DNA from: Ahniella sp.
Lineage (GTDB): Bacteria > Pseudomonadota > Gammaproteobacteria > Xanthomonadales > Ahniellaceae
Direction of reading: 5' to 3'
Assembly: GCA_016712105.1 (NCBI GenBank)
Contig: JADJRU010000009.1
Location: forward strand, 124,001 to 188,000
DNA length: 64,000 nt
In this document: piece by piece, positions 50,383 to 61,905 of the stretch
Layout: every line of letters starts with the position of its first letter
How positions within the stretch are numbered: the first letter of the stretch is position 1
Position numbers and translations under genes: made by a program
The notes under the pieces: generated by a model
What the model saw: the letters and a program-made list of their open reading frames with translations, nothing else
The model's database searches: none
What the model was told of the DNA's origin: nothing

Positions 50383-53300
50383 CTACTCGAACGAATCCCG
50401 GAACAACCCGCGCACATCCGGTCCATCACTGGCGACGTTGTTGTTCATGCTGGGATCATCGATCACATTCGGGGGCGTGATCGAGACGATGTTGCTGACC
50501 GGGGTTTCGGGCAGTTCCGCGACGCGGGCAGTGAGTGTGAAGCGCACGCTGGCACCGATCGGCAGATCCACTCGCGTATCCAGATTACCCGTGCCACTGG
50601 CCGCACACAGGCCGCCATTTTCGCCGATGCAGGTCCACTCGGCATTGCTGAAGTCCGCATCCAGCGTGTCCTGCACGCGAGCGCCGACAACCCCTGCCGG
50701 CCCTGCGTTGCTGGCCACGATGATGTAGGTGGTGGGTTCGCCGCCGGCTACAAACTGCGTGCCGTTGTTCTTGGTGACGCTGAGGTTGGCCACCTGGAGC
50801 TCTGCGGGAATGACGTTTTGCGGCGCCGAAGCCGCGCCATATCCCACATCGTTGCGGGCGGTGACCGCGCAGGCATACAAGGTGCCGTTGGCCAAGCCCG
50901 TCAACGTAAGTGGCGAGCCCGCGCCGACGACTTGACCGATGCCCGGCGTACATTGCAGGCGGTACTCGAATATCCCTGCTCCGCCATTGCTGGCCGGTGC
51001 AGTGAACTCGACGGTGGCCGAGCCATTTCCGGGCGTTGCGCTGACGATGCTCGGCGCATTGGGCACTGTCGCCGGAACGACACTGTTCGAGGCCATCGAC
51101 GGCGCGCTGTCACCGACGGCATTTGTCGCTACGACCGCACACGTCACCGGAGTTCCGTTGACGAGGTTCGTGACCACGATCGGTGCGGTCACCGCGCTCG
51201 CGCTTTGTTCGCCGCACGTCGCCGTATAACCGTCGATCGTGATGCCACCGGTGTTGACGGGCGCCGCAAACGCGACGCTCACCGAAGCATTGTTGCCTGT
51301 GGCCACCACACCAGTTGGTGCGTCCGGCAAACTCGCCGCGATGTTGACGGAGAACGTCTGTGTTGCCACCGAGCCAATGCCGTTGCTGGCCGTGATGGTG
51401 CCGCCGAACGTACCGACACTCGTGGGCGTGCCGCTGACCACACCGGTCTGACTGTCGAGCGTGAGGCCGGCGGGCAAGGATCCCTCGCTCACACTGAAGC
51501 TTGCCGTCGGCGATCCGGTGGCCGTGACCGTGTGGTTGTAGACACCACCGAAAGTGCCCGCAGGCAAGGCGGCGCTGGTGATGGTCGGCGCAACGCCTGG
51601 GGTCACACTCTGCGAGGGTGCCGACAAGGTGAAACCGGCACTGTTGATCGTGTTGACGACACAGGTCACTGCCACGCCGTTGGTCAGACCGGTCACCAGG
51701 ATCGGTGACGAGGTGCCGAAGCCGACAATGCCTTGTCCCTGACCACACAGGACGTTGTAAGACAGCGCCAGGCCACCGGTAAAAGCGGGCGGGTCGAACG
51801 CGACGTTGACCGACCCGTCACCCGGTGTGACCGAAGTGATTGTTGCCGGGCCCGGTGGTGCCCCTGACAATCTGGATCGAAAAGGCTTGGCTGGCGGCAC
51901 CGGGCAAGCCATTGGTCGCACGCAACTGACCGGTGCTGGTTCCGAGCGCGGTCGGGGTGCCGCTGATCACCTGGCCATTCAGACTCAGACCAGGCGGCAA
52001 GTTGCCCGATTCCAGAACGAAGCTGGCGCCGGGTGTGCCCGAGGTCACCAGAGTGTGGGTGTACGGCGTTCCGATCACGCCGTTGGGTGGCGGATTGCTG
52101 GTGAACACCGGCGCGATGCCGCCCACGGCAACGAAGCGCCCCATCACAAACGGGGGACCCGCCACCGATATTGATTTGGCCCAGCACCGAATTGGTACTG
52201 GTATCGATCTGACTGATCGTGCCGCTGTCCCGGTTGACCACGTACAGCGACTGCCGTCGGGCGACACGTCGATGCCTTCCGGACGGCTACCCACCGGCAC
52301 CGTGGCGATGACGGTGCGTGACACGGCATCGATCACCGACACGCTGTTGCCATTGGCATTGCCGACATAGACACGGCGACTGTCACGACCGACCACGACC
52401 CCATAAGCCGTGTTGCCGACCGGAATCCTGCCCAGCACACTGTGGCTCGCAGTATCGAACACCGTAACGTTGTTCTGGGTCTGACTGGTGACATAGGCGC
52501 GCAAGCCATCGGGACTGATCGCAACACCAATCGGGTCCATCCCCGCAGTCAGGGTCGCCACGACGGCTTGTGTACTCGTATCGATGACACTGACTGCATT
52601 GCTTCCGCCATTCGTGACGTACACCCGTGATCCGTCCGGCGTGATGGCAATGCCGAATGGATTGTTGAATACGGGGATCGTGCCGGTCACGGTGTTCGTG
52701 GCCGCATCGATCACCGACACCGTGCTGTTGCCGCTGTTGGTGACATAAACCTTGGCGCTGTCCGGCGCGACCACGGCACTCCAGGGTGATGGCCCGACCG
52801 CAATCGTGCCCACGACCGCATTCGATTGGGTGTTGATGACGGTGACCTGGCCAAGATTCTGGGACACGAGGTACACGCGCGCGCCATCGGGGCTGACCGC
52901 AACGCCGGTGTTGCCGCTGCCGACACCGATGTTGGCCGCCACCGAGCCGGTTGCCAGATCAACCACAGCGACCGAGGCCGCACTGACTTTGGGAATGTAC
53001 GCAAAGGCACCCGGCAGTCCAGGCGTCACGGAATTGGAGGTTGCCGATGCGGGACCGGTGCCGATGGCGTTGGTGGCGGTCACCACACATTGAACCGACT
53101 GGCCATTGGTCAGCCCGATGACCGAAATCGGCGCTGCCAGTGCACTGGCACTGCGCGCACCGCAGGTCGCGTTGTAACGGGTAATGGGACTGCCGCCATT
53201 ACTGGCCGGCGCCGTGAACATCACACTGGCCTGACCATTCCCGGCGGTCACCAAACCGATGATCGGCGCACCCGGTACTTCACCTGGCGTCACGCTGTTC

Positions 53301-55961
53301 GACGGCATCGACGGGATTCCGCTCAAAGCGTCGCTGAACGCCGTCACCGTGCAGGTCACAGCCGATCCAACGGGTAGACCAACCACAAGAATCGGCGATG
53401 CCGCACCGGTTGCCGTTTGGTTCCCGCAACGCGCCAAATAGCTGCTGATGGCCAGCCCACCGTTGGCACCGCCGGTAAAGCTCACGGAAACGCCACCGGT
53501 TGCGGCAGCGGCAACCACATTCACGGGCGTACTGACCTGGATCTCGTAGGCGCCAATATCACTGCCGTTGCCGCCGGCGGCGTTCGCCAAATCACTGAAG
53601 TCGACGACACGGGACAGGTTCCTCGCGTCCACCATCAGGGTGCTGCTCCCCCCGGCATCATCGAGCAAACTGTTGGCCAAGGGCGCGTGGGTTCTGGCAA
53701 AGCCACCATTGTCCGCCAAGGGTGCCAATCGGGCGGGAGCACCGACGGTGACACCGGTCAGATCGGATCCGGCGGCAAAGCTGTTGCCTGCCGACTCGCC
53801 GATCAGGTTGTAGCCCTGGGACGTCAGCATACCCTGCACATCCGGGGCACCCGACCCAGCGGAATTTCCGGCAATCACCGTATTACGGAGTTGGATCACC
53901 GCTCCGCCTTCGGCGGTGATGCCGCCACCAATCAGGACGGAACTGTTGTCGGTGATCGTGGTGTGGCTCAAGGTGGTGGTCGAATTCAGACCGAGATACG
54001 CCCCGCCACCACCCGCCTGGGAAGCGCTGTTGCCGCTCAGTGTGACGTTGGCCAGAGTGGCCACACCGTAGTTCAACAGGCCCGCACCATAGGTCGCCTG
54101 GTTGCCGCTCACACTCGTCCGGATCAGGTTGAGTGTCCCGAAACTGCCGATTCCGCCACCCGGCCCCGACGAGATACTGCTTTCGATGCGGACATCCGTC
54201 AAGGACGCCGTCCTGCCGTTCTCGTTGAAGAATGCCGCAGCAAAATTGGCCTGACATTGGCGCAACACCGCTCGTTGCAGCGTCAGGGTGCCATTGTTGT
54301 AGAGGCAACCCCCTTGTTGGCTGGTGCCTTGGCTGATCTCGATGTCGCTGGCATTCAACACGCCCCCGTTGATCAGGATGCTGCCAGCGCCGATGCCGGC
54401 CCCCGGATTGCCGCGCGTGAATCGTGCACCACTGAGCTGGACCTGACCACCGGCATCGATGTTCATCTGCCGGGTGACATTGTTGCCATCGATTGTCAGC
54501 AATGCTGCACCCGGCCCGGCGATCGTCAGTGGCTTGGCGATGACCAGCGGTCCACTGAGGGTGATGGTCCGGGCCTGATCAAAAAACGGGCTCGCAAAAC
54601 TGATGCTGTCGAAGGGCTGCGCATCGATCACCGCTTGCCGCAGGCTGCCTGTGCCGCTGTCGGCGTTGTTCGTGACGGTCACGACCGAACTCTCGAGCGC
54701 GCCGATGTCGACACTGCTGCCACGTTTCCGGGGGAAACCACTGCCACGCTGATCGGTACTCAAGGCCAGGTGCGGGACACCCCCGCAACCGTCGAACGTC
54801 AACACACAATCTGATCCGGCGTTGCGGGCCGGGCTGTTCGCCAGCAGCGCCAGGGTGTGGGTCGGCCCACCGTTGTTTGCCAAGGCCCCCACCAGCGGCG
54901 ACACGTCGTAGAGATTGCTCGAAACGTTACCGTCGATCACGCTGCCGGTGCGGCTGCGAATGAGATTGTTGCCGACGGAATAGACCCGCCCGGCGATGTC
55001 CGGGCTGGTGCCCGTGTTGTCGGCAACGATCGTATTGACAAGCCAGGTGTCGGACGACGGATACAAATACAGACCGCCGGATGTACTGCCGCTGTTGCCG
55101 ACGATCGTGCTGTTGGCGATGCGGACCGGACCACCCAGCAACAACGCGCCGGACTCGGTGCTCTGGAAGGTCTTGTTGGCCCAGAACGTCGAGTTGTAGA
55201 TGCGCACCAGCCCGCCGGACTGAATGGCGGACGCATAGTTGGATTCGTTGTTTTCGAACAGGCAACCACGGATATCGAGTGTGCTGTCGGCAGATGGCGC
55301 CGAACTGGCCGAGTTAGCGACTCGGACCTGTTGGATCGAGCACGCCGTTTGCCCGGAACACCGAGTCGAGCACGGTCAAGCTGCTGGGATTCGGGCTCGG
55401 TGAGACCCCGTGATAAATCGCACCCGCACCCTGTGGTGAGTGGTTACCTTCGAAACGTGATCGCCGGACCGTCAGGATGCCGAAATTGTGGATCGCGCCG
55501 CCCTTGCCGGTGTTGCCGGTCCGATTGAACAGGAACTGCGAGTCCTCGATCGTCACGATCTGACTGGGCGCGATGTACATGGCGCCGCCGAATGGCGACC
55601 CGGAATTGATGTACTGCCAGACCGCGTTACGGACGGTCACGGTGGCCCAGCCAACACTCGTCGAGATGACCAACCGCAGCAGGCGGGCACCAGCGGCCTC
55701 GATCACGACGTCCTTCGCGATGAACACTTCGGTGGCATCCGAGCTGGCGACCGTGAAGGTAATGCTGTCCCCCGTGCTGCCCAGGCGACTGACCGCCCCC
55801 GGGAAACTGCAGTCATTCGCAGCGGCCGTGCAGGACGACAGGCCCGGACTTGCGGAGGTGCTGTCCACGACCCAGGTGGCGGCCGGTGAACCGAGCGCGG
55901 TCGTCATCAGGAAAACGGCTGTCAGGGTCTTCACCAAACGGCGAATCGAAAGGACGTTCAT
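50383..55961 (-). CDS. Giant secreted mosaic protein (beta-helix, Fn3-like, YVTN propeller, DUF11), with four frame interruptions
   Basis: About 1855 residues if joined. Start MNVLSIRRLVKTLTAVFLMT at 55961 is a signal peptide. Domain order: a first beta-helix (about 25-380, with SQFLFNRTGNTGKGGAIHNF and SGGLYLYPSSDTWLVNTIVA), a second beta-helix opened by TVTNNADSGTGSLRQAVIDA (about 390-760), Fn3-like domains (VTPGEVPGAPIIGLVTAGNG), a YVTN-type propeller (repeats NTVTGTIPVFNNPFGIAITP), a putative Ig domain (LPPGLSLNGQVISGTP), further Fn3-like domains and a DUF11-like part, ending LFRDSFE. Breaks lie near 55312, 52240, 52150 and 51840; the middle two cancel. Likely exported and surface-attached or secreted; role unknown (adhesion or polymer binding possible). 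Confidence 0.85.
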
Positions 55962-56459
55962 GCGGGCGCTCACCAATTGTCGGCTCGGAATGGGCCTATG
56001 GGTGAGTTAGCCGAAATGGGACAGGCCAAACTGTCATCCGTCGTTTGGAACTGGAGAAGAGTGGCCTGGCTCCCGGCTCCACCCTTTCACGGCAGAAGAT
56101 GGCCGAAGGCGGGAGGAGCAAGCCGCAATTGCGGGGAGGCAATCACTGAAATTCCTGTTAATTCCGAATTACCGATTAATGCGGTAACGGAAACTCCGGA
56201 ATACCTGACTCATATCTCGAAGGAACGAGCCTTAATCCGCTGAATCAACCGGATTACCTGATCCTTCGTTTTCCGAAACTCACAACACGAACTTCGATCG
56301 AATTCTGGGTCTATGCGGTAATCCACTGAAATGAATAGGAAAGGGAAACCAGAAAACAATTCACCTTAGACATCAATCGATGAATCCCGTCGACACCAAA
56401 TCGCCCGACGTTTCAGGAATAAACGAAACTTCAGGCCAAAATATGCAGAAAGTCCAAGT
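55962..56459. other. Intergenic region with an AT-rich segment; no gene recognised
   Basis: Bases 56140-56450 are visibly poorer in GC than everything around them and contain stretches such as AATTACCGATTAATGCGG. On the minus strand this is the leader of the mosaic protein gene, and on the other side it follows the prfA stop. A degenerate REP-like element (CGGCAGAAGATGGCCGAAGG) is near 56089-56108. No open frame with a recognisable protein was found. It may hold the promoter of the mosaic gene. Confidence 0.7.
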
Positions 56460-57542
56460 TCAAGCCGCGTCAGTCATCAACTTCAGCTCGTCGGCACGGA
56501 ACTCGGTCAGCAGCGCATCAATCACCGGCCCAAGGTCTCCCGCCACGATCTGCTCAAGCGAATAGAGCGTCAGATTGATGCGGTGGTCGGTCAAACGCCC
56601 TTGAGGGAAGTTGTAGGTCCGGATTCGTTGGCTTCGGTCACCCGAGCCGACCTGGATCCGGCGCAACTGGGTTTGGGCGGCAGTCTGTTTCTGCTGCTCC
56701 CCGTCCAGCAACCGGGCTTTGAGCAGGGACATGGCCCGCGCCCGGTTCTTGTGCTGCGAGCGCTCATCCTGGCATTCGACGACCAACCCGGACGGCAAAT
56801 GGGTGATCCGGATGGCCGATTCGGTCTTGTTGACGTGTTGTCCGCCCGCGCCCGAGGCGCGGTAGGTATCAACTTTCAGGTCGGCCGGATTGATCTGGAT
56901 GTCCTCGATCTGATCGACCTCAGGCAACACCGCCACGGTCGCCGCCGAGGTGTGGATCCGACCCTGGGCTTCGGTTTCTGGCACCCGCTGCACCCGGTGG
57001 GTGCCGGATTCGAACTTCAGCTTGCCGAACACGCCCTGCCCTTCGACCCTCGCCACCACTTCCTTGTAGCCGCCGTGTTCACCGGGGCTCGCCGACAGAA
57101 TCTCGATCTGCCAACGCTGTCGCTCGGCGAACCTGCAATACATGCGGAACAGGTCTCCTGCGAAAATGGCCGCTTCGTCGCCGCCCGTCCCAGCCCGCAC
57201 TTCGAGGAAGACGCTGGCGTCATCGCGGGGATCCCGCGGCACCAGCATCAGGCTCAGCGCCCCGTCCAACGATTGGAGCTGTTCCTGCAAGGACTCGATC
57301 TCGAGCTCGGCCAATTCGCGCAGTTCCGGGTCGTCCAGCATGACCCGCGCCTGGCGCAGGGCCGCTTCGGCGGACACCAGTTCGTCCATCTGGACGGCAA
57401 TCGGCTCCAGTTCGGCATATTCCTTGGACAGGGACCGGAACTTCTGGTTGTCGGCCAGAACCTCCTGCGACGCCAGCAAACGCTCGACCTCGACCTTGCG
57501 CTCGGCGAGCGCCTCCAGTTTGCGGCGGATGGACGGACTCAT
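56460..57542 (-). CDS. prfA: Peptide chain release factor 1
   Basis: Recognises UAA and UAG and triggers peptide release on the ribosome. The protein is 360 residues, MSPSIRRKLEALAERKVEVE. The catalytic GGQ is in RASGAGGQHVNKTESAIRIT, at about residue 235, followed by PSGLVVECQDERSQHKNRARA. The N-terminal coiled region precedes REVRAGTGGDEAAIFAGDLFR-type sequence (seen as EVRAGTGGDEAAIFAGDLF). Start overlaps the hemA stop by four bases (ATGA), the usual hemA-prfA pair. No methyltransferase prmC was seen after it. Intact. Confidence 0.97.
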   Translation of the reverse strand: MSPSIRRKLEALAERKVEVERLLASQEVLADNQKFRSLSKEYAELEPIAVQMDELVSAEAALRQARVMLDDPELRELAELEIESLQEQLQSLDGALSLMLVPRDPRDDASVFLEVRAGTGGDEAAIFAGDLFRMYCRFAERQRWQIEILSASPGEHGGYKEVVARVEGQGVFGKLKFESGTHRVQRVPETEAQGRIHTSAATVAVLPEVDQIEDIQINPADLKVDTYRASGAGGQHVNKTESAIRITHLPSGLVVECQDERSQHKNRARAMSLLKARLLDGEQQKQTAAQTQLRRIQVGSGDRSQRIRTYNFPQGRLTDHRINLTLYSLEQIVAGDLGPVIDALLTEFRADELKLMTDAA

Positions 57543-58804
57543 TTGACTCCGGGGTCGTCCAGTTCGAACAGGCGACTGGCAGCTCGCAGCAAGTCCACAT
57601 CGGCCCGTTTGGCCGCCTCCCGCAGTGCCACGGTCGGCGCATGCAGGAGCTTGTTTGTCAGCCCGTGCGCCAGAAGTTCGAGCGCTTCTTCGGGACTTCG
57701 GCCTTGGGCCAGGGCCTGTTTCGCTTTCTGCAACTGATCGGCGCGTTCGCGGTCGGCACGATCCCTGAGGCCACGGATGGCGCCCTGCGCATCGAACAGT
57801 TTGAGCCAGGAAACAAAGTGCTCAGCCTGCAGATCGATGATCGCTTCGCCCTGAGCGGCGGCGTCTCGCCGCGATTTCATGCTCTCTTCGATCATCGCGC
57901 CGATGTCATCGACGGTATACAGGTAGGCGTCATCAAGGGTGCCGACCTGCGACTCGACGTCCCGCGGCACCCCCAGATCCAGGACCAGCATCGGCTTGCG
58001 CCGACGCGCCTTGAGCGCACGCTGGATCGCCTGGAACGTAATCACCGGCGTGGTGCTGGCGGTACACGCCACCACGATGTCAGCTTCCGGCAGGACATGG
58101 TCCAGGTCGGCCAGCGCAACGGCCCGAGCCTCGAATTCTTCGGCAAGGGACCGCGCATTCGCCAAGGTTCGATTGGCGATCGTCAGGTGACGGACGCCGC
58201 GTTCCTGCAGATGCCGGGCCACCAGCTCGATCGTTTCGCCAGCACCCACCAGCAAGGTGTTGGACCCGGCCAGATCGGCAAAAATGCGGGTCGCCAGCCG
58301 GACCGCCGAAAACGCCACGGAAACCGGCGAGCTGCCGAGGCTGGTTTCAGTGCGCACCCGCTTGGCCACCGAGAACGCCGTCTGGAACAGGCGGTCCAGA
58401 CTGGTCCGAACCGCACCGGCCTGGCGTGCCTCGGAGTGGGCCCGTTTGACTTGCCCGAGAATCTGCGGCTCACCCAGCACCATCGAGTCGAGGCCCGACG
58501 CCACCCGATACAGGTGTCGGATGGCAGCCCGGTCACGGTGGCAATAAGTGAAACTGTCGAGCGCCCCGGCATTCAGATCGAAGTATTGGTGCAACCATTC
58601 AGTGCATCGCTGCAAGGATGTTTCGTCGCCGGTCAGGAACAATTCGGTTCGGTTGCAGGTCGAAATCAACACGGCTTCGTCGGCGGAACCCGACGATTTC
58701 AGCGATTCCAAGGCGTCCCCGAACCGCTCCGGAGCCAAAGCCACCTTCTCGCGCAGGGTAATCGGCGCGGTTTGATGGTTGAGTCCAAGGGCGAAAATCG
58801 GCAT
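57539..58804 (-). CDS. hemA: Glutamyl-tRNA reductase
   Basis: First enzyme of the C5 tetrapyrrole pathway: reduces glutamyl-tRNA to glutamate-1-semialdehyde with NADPH. The protein is 421 residues from MPIFALGLNHQTAPITLREK. The nucleophile is C50 in AVLISTCNRTELF. Further marks: GLDSMVLGEPQILGQVKRAH, the NADPH loop LLVGAGETIELVARHL and VVACTASTTPVIT. The C-terminal helix region is KLLHAPTVALREAA, typical of HemA. No clear Shine-Dalgarno site. It diverges from the TPR lipoprotein gene with 64 bases between starts, so the two share a promoter region. Intact. Confidence 0.97.
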   Translation of the reverse strand: MPIFALGLNHQTAPITLREKVALAPERFGDALESLKSSGSADEAVLISTCNRTELFLTGDETSLQRCTEWLHQYFDLNAGALDSFTYCHRDRAAIRHLYRVASGLDSMVLGEPQILGQVKRAHSEARQAGAVRTSLDRLFQTAFSVAKRVRTETSLGSSPVSVAFSAVRLATRIFADLAGSNTLLVGAGETIELVARHLQERGVRHLTIANRTLANARSLAEEFEARAVALADLDHVLPEADIVVACTASTTPVITFQAIQRALKARRRKPMLVLDLGVPRDVESQVGTLDDAYLYTVDDIGAMIEESMKSRRDAAAQGEAIIDLQAEHFVSWLKLFDAQGAIRGLRDRADRERADQLQKAKQALAQGRSPEEALELLAHGLTNKLLHAPTVALREAAKRADVDLLRAASRLFELDDPGVK

Positions 58805-58868
58805 GACGTGCAAAAATGACAGAAGACAGACCGGTATTGTCCCTTGCCGGCTCACAGGTGATCAAGAA

Positions 58869-60413
58869 ATGACGAAAATTGTTCCCATCCTGCTGACCTT
58901 GCTGATCGCCGGATGCGCTTCCTCGCCCCGCGAGGTCACGGTTTTGGTGCCCGCCGACGCGCTGCCGCTGGATCGGACCGGCCAGACCCTCGCCGAACGA
59001 ATGGCCGCGGAATTTGCCCGTCAGGACGGCAAGGATGAGGAAGTCGCCGCCAGCCTGGCCAAAGCCGCGCTGCTCGGAGACCAGCCTGAGCTGGCGCGAA
59101 CGGCGCTGCGAGCGGCCCTGCGCGCACGGAAGCCGACTACCGCCCGCGTCATGCTCGGTCGGTGGCGTGAACTCGAACCCGACAGCAGGCTCATTGCCCC
59201 CTATGCGGCGGCACTCGCCTTGAGTGACGGCAAGACCGACGAGGCGCGTGCGCTGATTGCCGACCGCGGGCCAGACCAGACCCTGCCGACCGAAATGGTC
59301 GAAGCATTACGCTGGCTCCCGGACCTCGATCGCATCCTGCCGTTTCTCAACACCCTGTCCGAGTTGAGCCCGACGCCCGCCGCGGCGGTCACCTACAGCC
59401 GGTTTGCCGAGAGCGCCAAAGCCCCCGAGTTCGCACGGGACATTCTGGATCAGGCCATCGATCGAATGCCCGAAGATGCGATCTTGCGCGCTTATCGCGC
59501 AAATCTGGTCCAGACCAGCCAACCCGAACTCGCCCGTGCCGACTTGCAGAAAGCCGTGGCGCTGAAACCGGATTCGCGGGAACTGCGACTCAGTCTGGCA
59601 GCATTGGAAGATGCGCTAGGCCGAAGTGCCCTGGCAGCGCGCGTGATCGCACAGATGCCCGATCAGGATGAAGAACTGATCGGCATCGAACTCGCTTATG
59701 CCGCCAAAGCCGAAGACACCGATCTGCTGAAGGCCGCCTGCACGCGCCTCGAGCAGCTGGCGACCCCACACCACGCTGCACGACTGCAATTGCTCGGTAC
59801 CTGCGCCGAGTTGATCGAGGACCCGAATCGAGCACTGTACTGGTATGGGCAAGTGGGCAAGGACGATGTCGAATATGTCGATGCCCGCATCCGCATGGCC
59901 TCGATCCAGACGGAACTGGAAACAGTTCGACGCGGCGCGCGCAGGGCTCGACGATCTGCGCGAGACCGGCATCCTGCGCCGTGAGGATCTGGTGCGCACC
60001 TACCTGCTGCAATCGGAAGTGGTGCCGAAGGTGACCTGCGTCGCCTGCTGGAAATCGATCCGGACAACGCCGATGCGCTGAACGCATTGGGTTACACGCT
60101 GGCCGACAACACGCGCCGTTACGACGAAGCCCTGGTGCTCATCGAACGCGCCATGCGGCTGAAGCCCGACGACGCTGCCATCCTCGACAGCATGGGCTGG
60201 GTCAAATTCCGCTTGGGCGAGCTCGACGAAGCGGTCACCTTGTTGCGAGCCGCCTATGCCAAACAAGCCGAAGCGGAAATCGCCGCTCATCTGGGCGAAG
60301 CACTGTGGCGGAAAGGCGAACGTGAGGAGGCCACACTGATCTGGCGCGAAGCGTTGAATCGCCAGCCGGATGATGCGGCGCTGCGCGACACCCTGCGCCG
60401 ACATGGGCTCTGA
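58869..60413 (+). CDS. TPR-repeat lipoprotein upstream of lolB, two frame interruptions
   Basis: A lipoprotein of 514 residues if joined: MTKIVPILLTLLIAGCASSP has lipobox IAGC. Most of it is helical with TPR repeats; the last are clear: NADALNALGYTLADNTRRYD, AILDSMGWVKFRLGELDEAV and AEIAAHLGEALWRKGEREEA. The frame slips near 59925 (into FDAARAGLDDLRETGILRRE) and back near 60030, so the ends share one frame. Proteins of this kind next to lolB are common in gammaproteobacteria; a role in outer-membrane or lipoprotein handling is only a guess. The lolB start lies inside its last codons. Likely sequencing indels. Confidence 0.88.
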
Positions 60414-61029
60414 CTTGTTGTACCGGATCGCTGGTGTCGTGGTGCTGGGCTTGGCCGTCAGCGGATGCTCGCGGCAGGCCATTCGGTCACCTGAGCCCGC
60501 CGAAGCTCAGTCGATTCAAGGTAATCATGAAGTGCCGGAGGCCTGGCACCTGAGTGCCCGCCTGGCGGTGTCGAATGGCCAGGACGGCGGCAGCGGGCGG
60601 CTGGAATGGACCCAACAGGGCGCTTTTTTCGATGTGACACTGCGCGCCCCGGTTTCGGGCCAGAACTGGCAACTGCTGGGTGACGAGACAGGCTGCCAAC
60701 TGCAGGGGCTGCGACCCGAGCCGATCCTGGCGCGTTCTCCCGAAGAACTACTGCGTCGCGAGCTGCAATGGGAATTGCCCGTTGGCGCCCTGCGCAGCTG
60801 GTTGTTTGGCCTGGGCAGCAAAACCGCCGAAATCGAACGGGACCGGGAAGGCAGAATCACCCGGCTCCGTGACCTCGGCTGGACCATCGATTACAAGGAC
60901 TGGCAAAACGATCAGGGGTACTGGTTGCCGAAGCGACTGATTGCGAAGAAGCCGCCCTATCAAGTGCGACTGGCCGTTGGCGACTGGCGCCTCGACGACG
61001 CCATCGCCGAACCCACCCGGGCCCCATGA
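60403..61029 (+). CDS. lolB: Outer-membrane lipoprotein LolB
   Basis: Receives lipoproteins from LolA and inserts them in the outer membrane. The protein is 208 residues from MGSDLLYRIAGVVVLGLAVS, with lipobox VSGC. The core has EAWHLSARLAVSNGQDGGSG, RLEWTQQGAFFDVTLRAP, LLRRELQWELPVGALRSWLF and the signature end LRDLGWTIDYKDW. It starts within the TPR gene and its stop overlaps ispE by four bases, so the three are coupled. Intact. LolA itself is not in the window. Confidence 0.93.
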   Translation: MGSDLLYRIAGVVVLGLAVSGCSRQAIRSPEPAEAQSIQGNHEVPEAWHLSARLAVSNGQDGGSGRLEWTQQGAFFDVTLRAPVSGQNWQLLGDETGCQLQGLRPEPILARSPEELLRRELQWELPVGALRSWLFGLGSKTAEIERDREGRITRLRDLGWTIDYKDWQNDQGYWLPKRLIAKKPPYQVRLAVGDWRLDDAIAEPTRAP

Positions 61030-61875
61030 ACCCGATCGTTTTTCCGGCGCCTGCAAAAATCAACCTGTTCCTGCATGTCACGGGTCGTCGCGCCGACGGC
61101 TACCACGAACTGCAGACCGTGTTTCAGCTGATCGATCTGGCCGACGAGGTCGTCATCACACCCCGTACGGACAGCCAGATCAAACGTGCTCGGGACCTCC
61201 CGGGCATCAGTCCTGAGAGTGATCTGAGCCTGCGTGCCGCCCGCGCCTTGCAGGCCGCCACCGCCTGCCCGCTGGGCTGCACGATCGAACTTCGCAAGCA
61301 CATTCCATCGGGTGCCGGCCTGGGTGGCGGCAGTTCCGACGCCGCAACCGTGTTGCTGGCACTCAACGCGCTCTGGAACACGGGCCGCTCTGTTGATGAA
61401 CTGGCTCGAATCGGCCTGCAACTGGGCGCGGATGTGCCCGTGTTTGTCCGCGGGCACTCTGCCTTCGCCGAGGGCGTCGGCGAAACCTTGACCCCGATGA
61501 ACCTGGGCGAATCCTGGTATGTCCTGATTTTCCAGGCGAATCGGTGCCGACCGCAGAGATTTTCCGATCCAAAGAATTGACACGGGACACGCCTCGAATC
61601 ACAATTCCGATGATTCGTGGGGGGCTTTGACTCATAACGACCTCGAGGGGTGGCGAAACGCCTTTACCCCGGTGTCGCCGCAGCGATCGATTGGCTCAAA
61701 CCATTCGGCAACGCGCGAATGAGCGGTAGTGGTTCTTCGGTGTTCGTGCGCGTCCATTCGCGCAACGTCGGCGAAGAAATACTGACCAAAATCCCGGATC
61801 GCTGGCGCGCATGGTGTGCGCGGCATCGATCAATCGCCGCTGCTGGATGTGTTGAGCACCCTGCCGGCGAAGTAG
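61026..61875 (+). CDS. ispE: 4-diphosphocytidyl-2-C-methyl-D-erythritol kinase, several frame interruptions
   Basis: GHMP kinase of the non-mevalonate isoprenoid pathway. MNPIVFPAPAKINLFLHVTG and the glycine loop PSGAGLGGGSSDAATVLLAL (P-loop-like GHMP motif) are clear in the first 165 residues. After WYVLIF one C is missing near 61533 (expected FPGESVPTAEIFRSKEL). The protein then runs to a false stop near 61630; NDLEGV, LYPGVAAAIDWLKPFGNARM and SGSGSSVFVRVHSRNVGEEI follow in other frames, with one more slip near 61815 before the true end LSTLPAK and TAG at 61873-61875. Joined length is about 283 residues, normal. Since the gene is essential, sequence error is the likely cause. Confidence 0.92.
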
Positions 61876-61905
61876 TGAACAGGCAAATAACCAAGCTTCC
61901 AGTGC

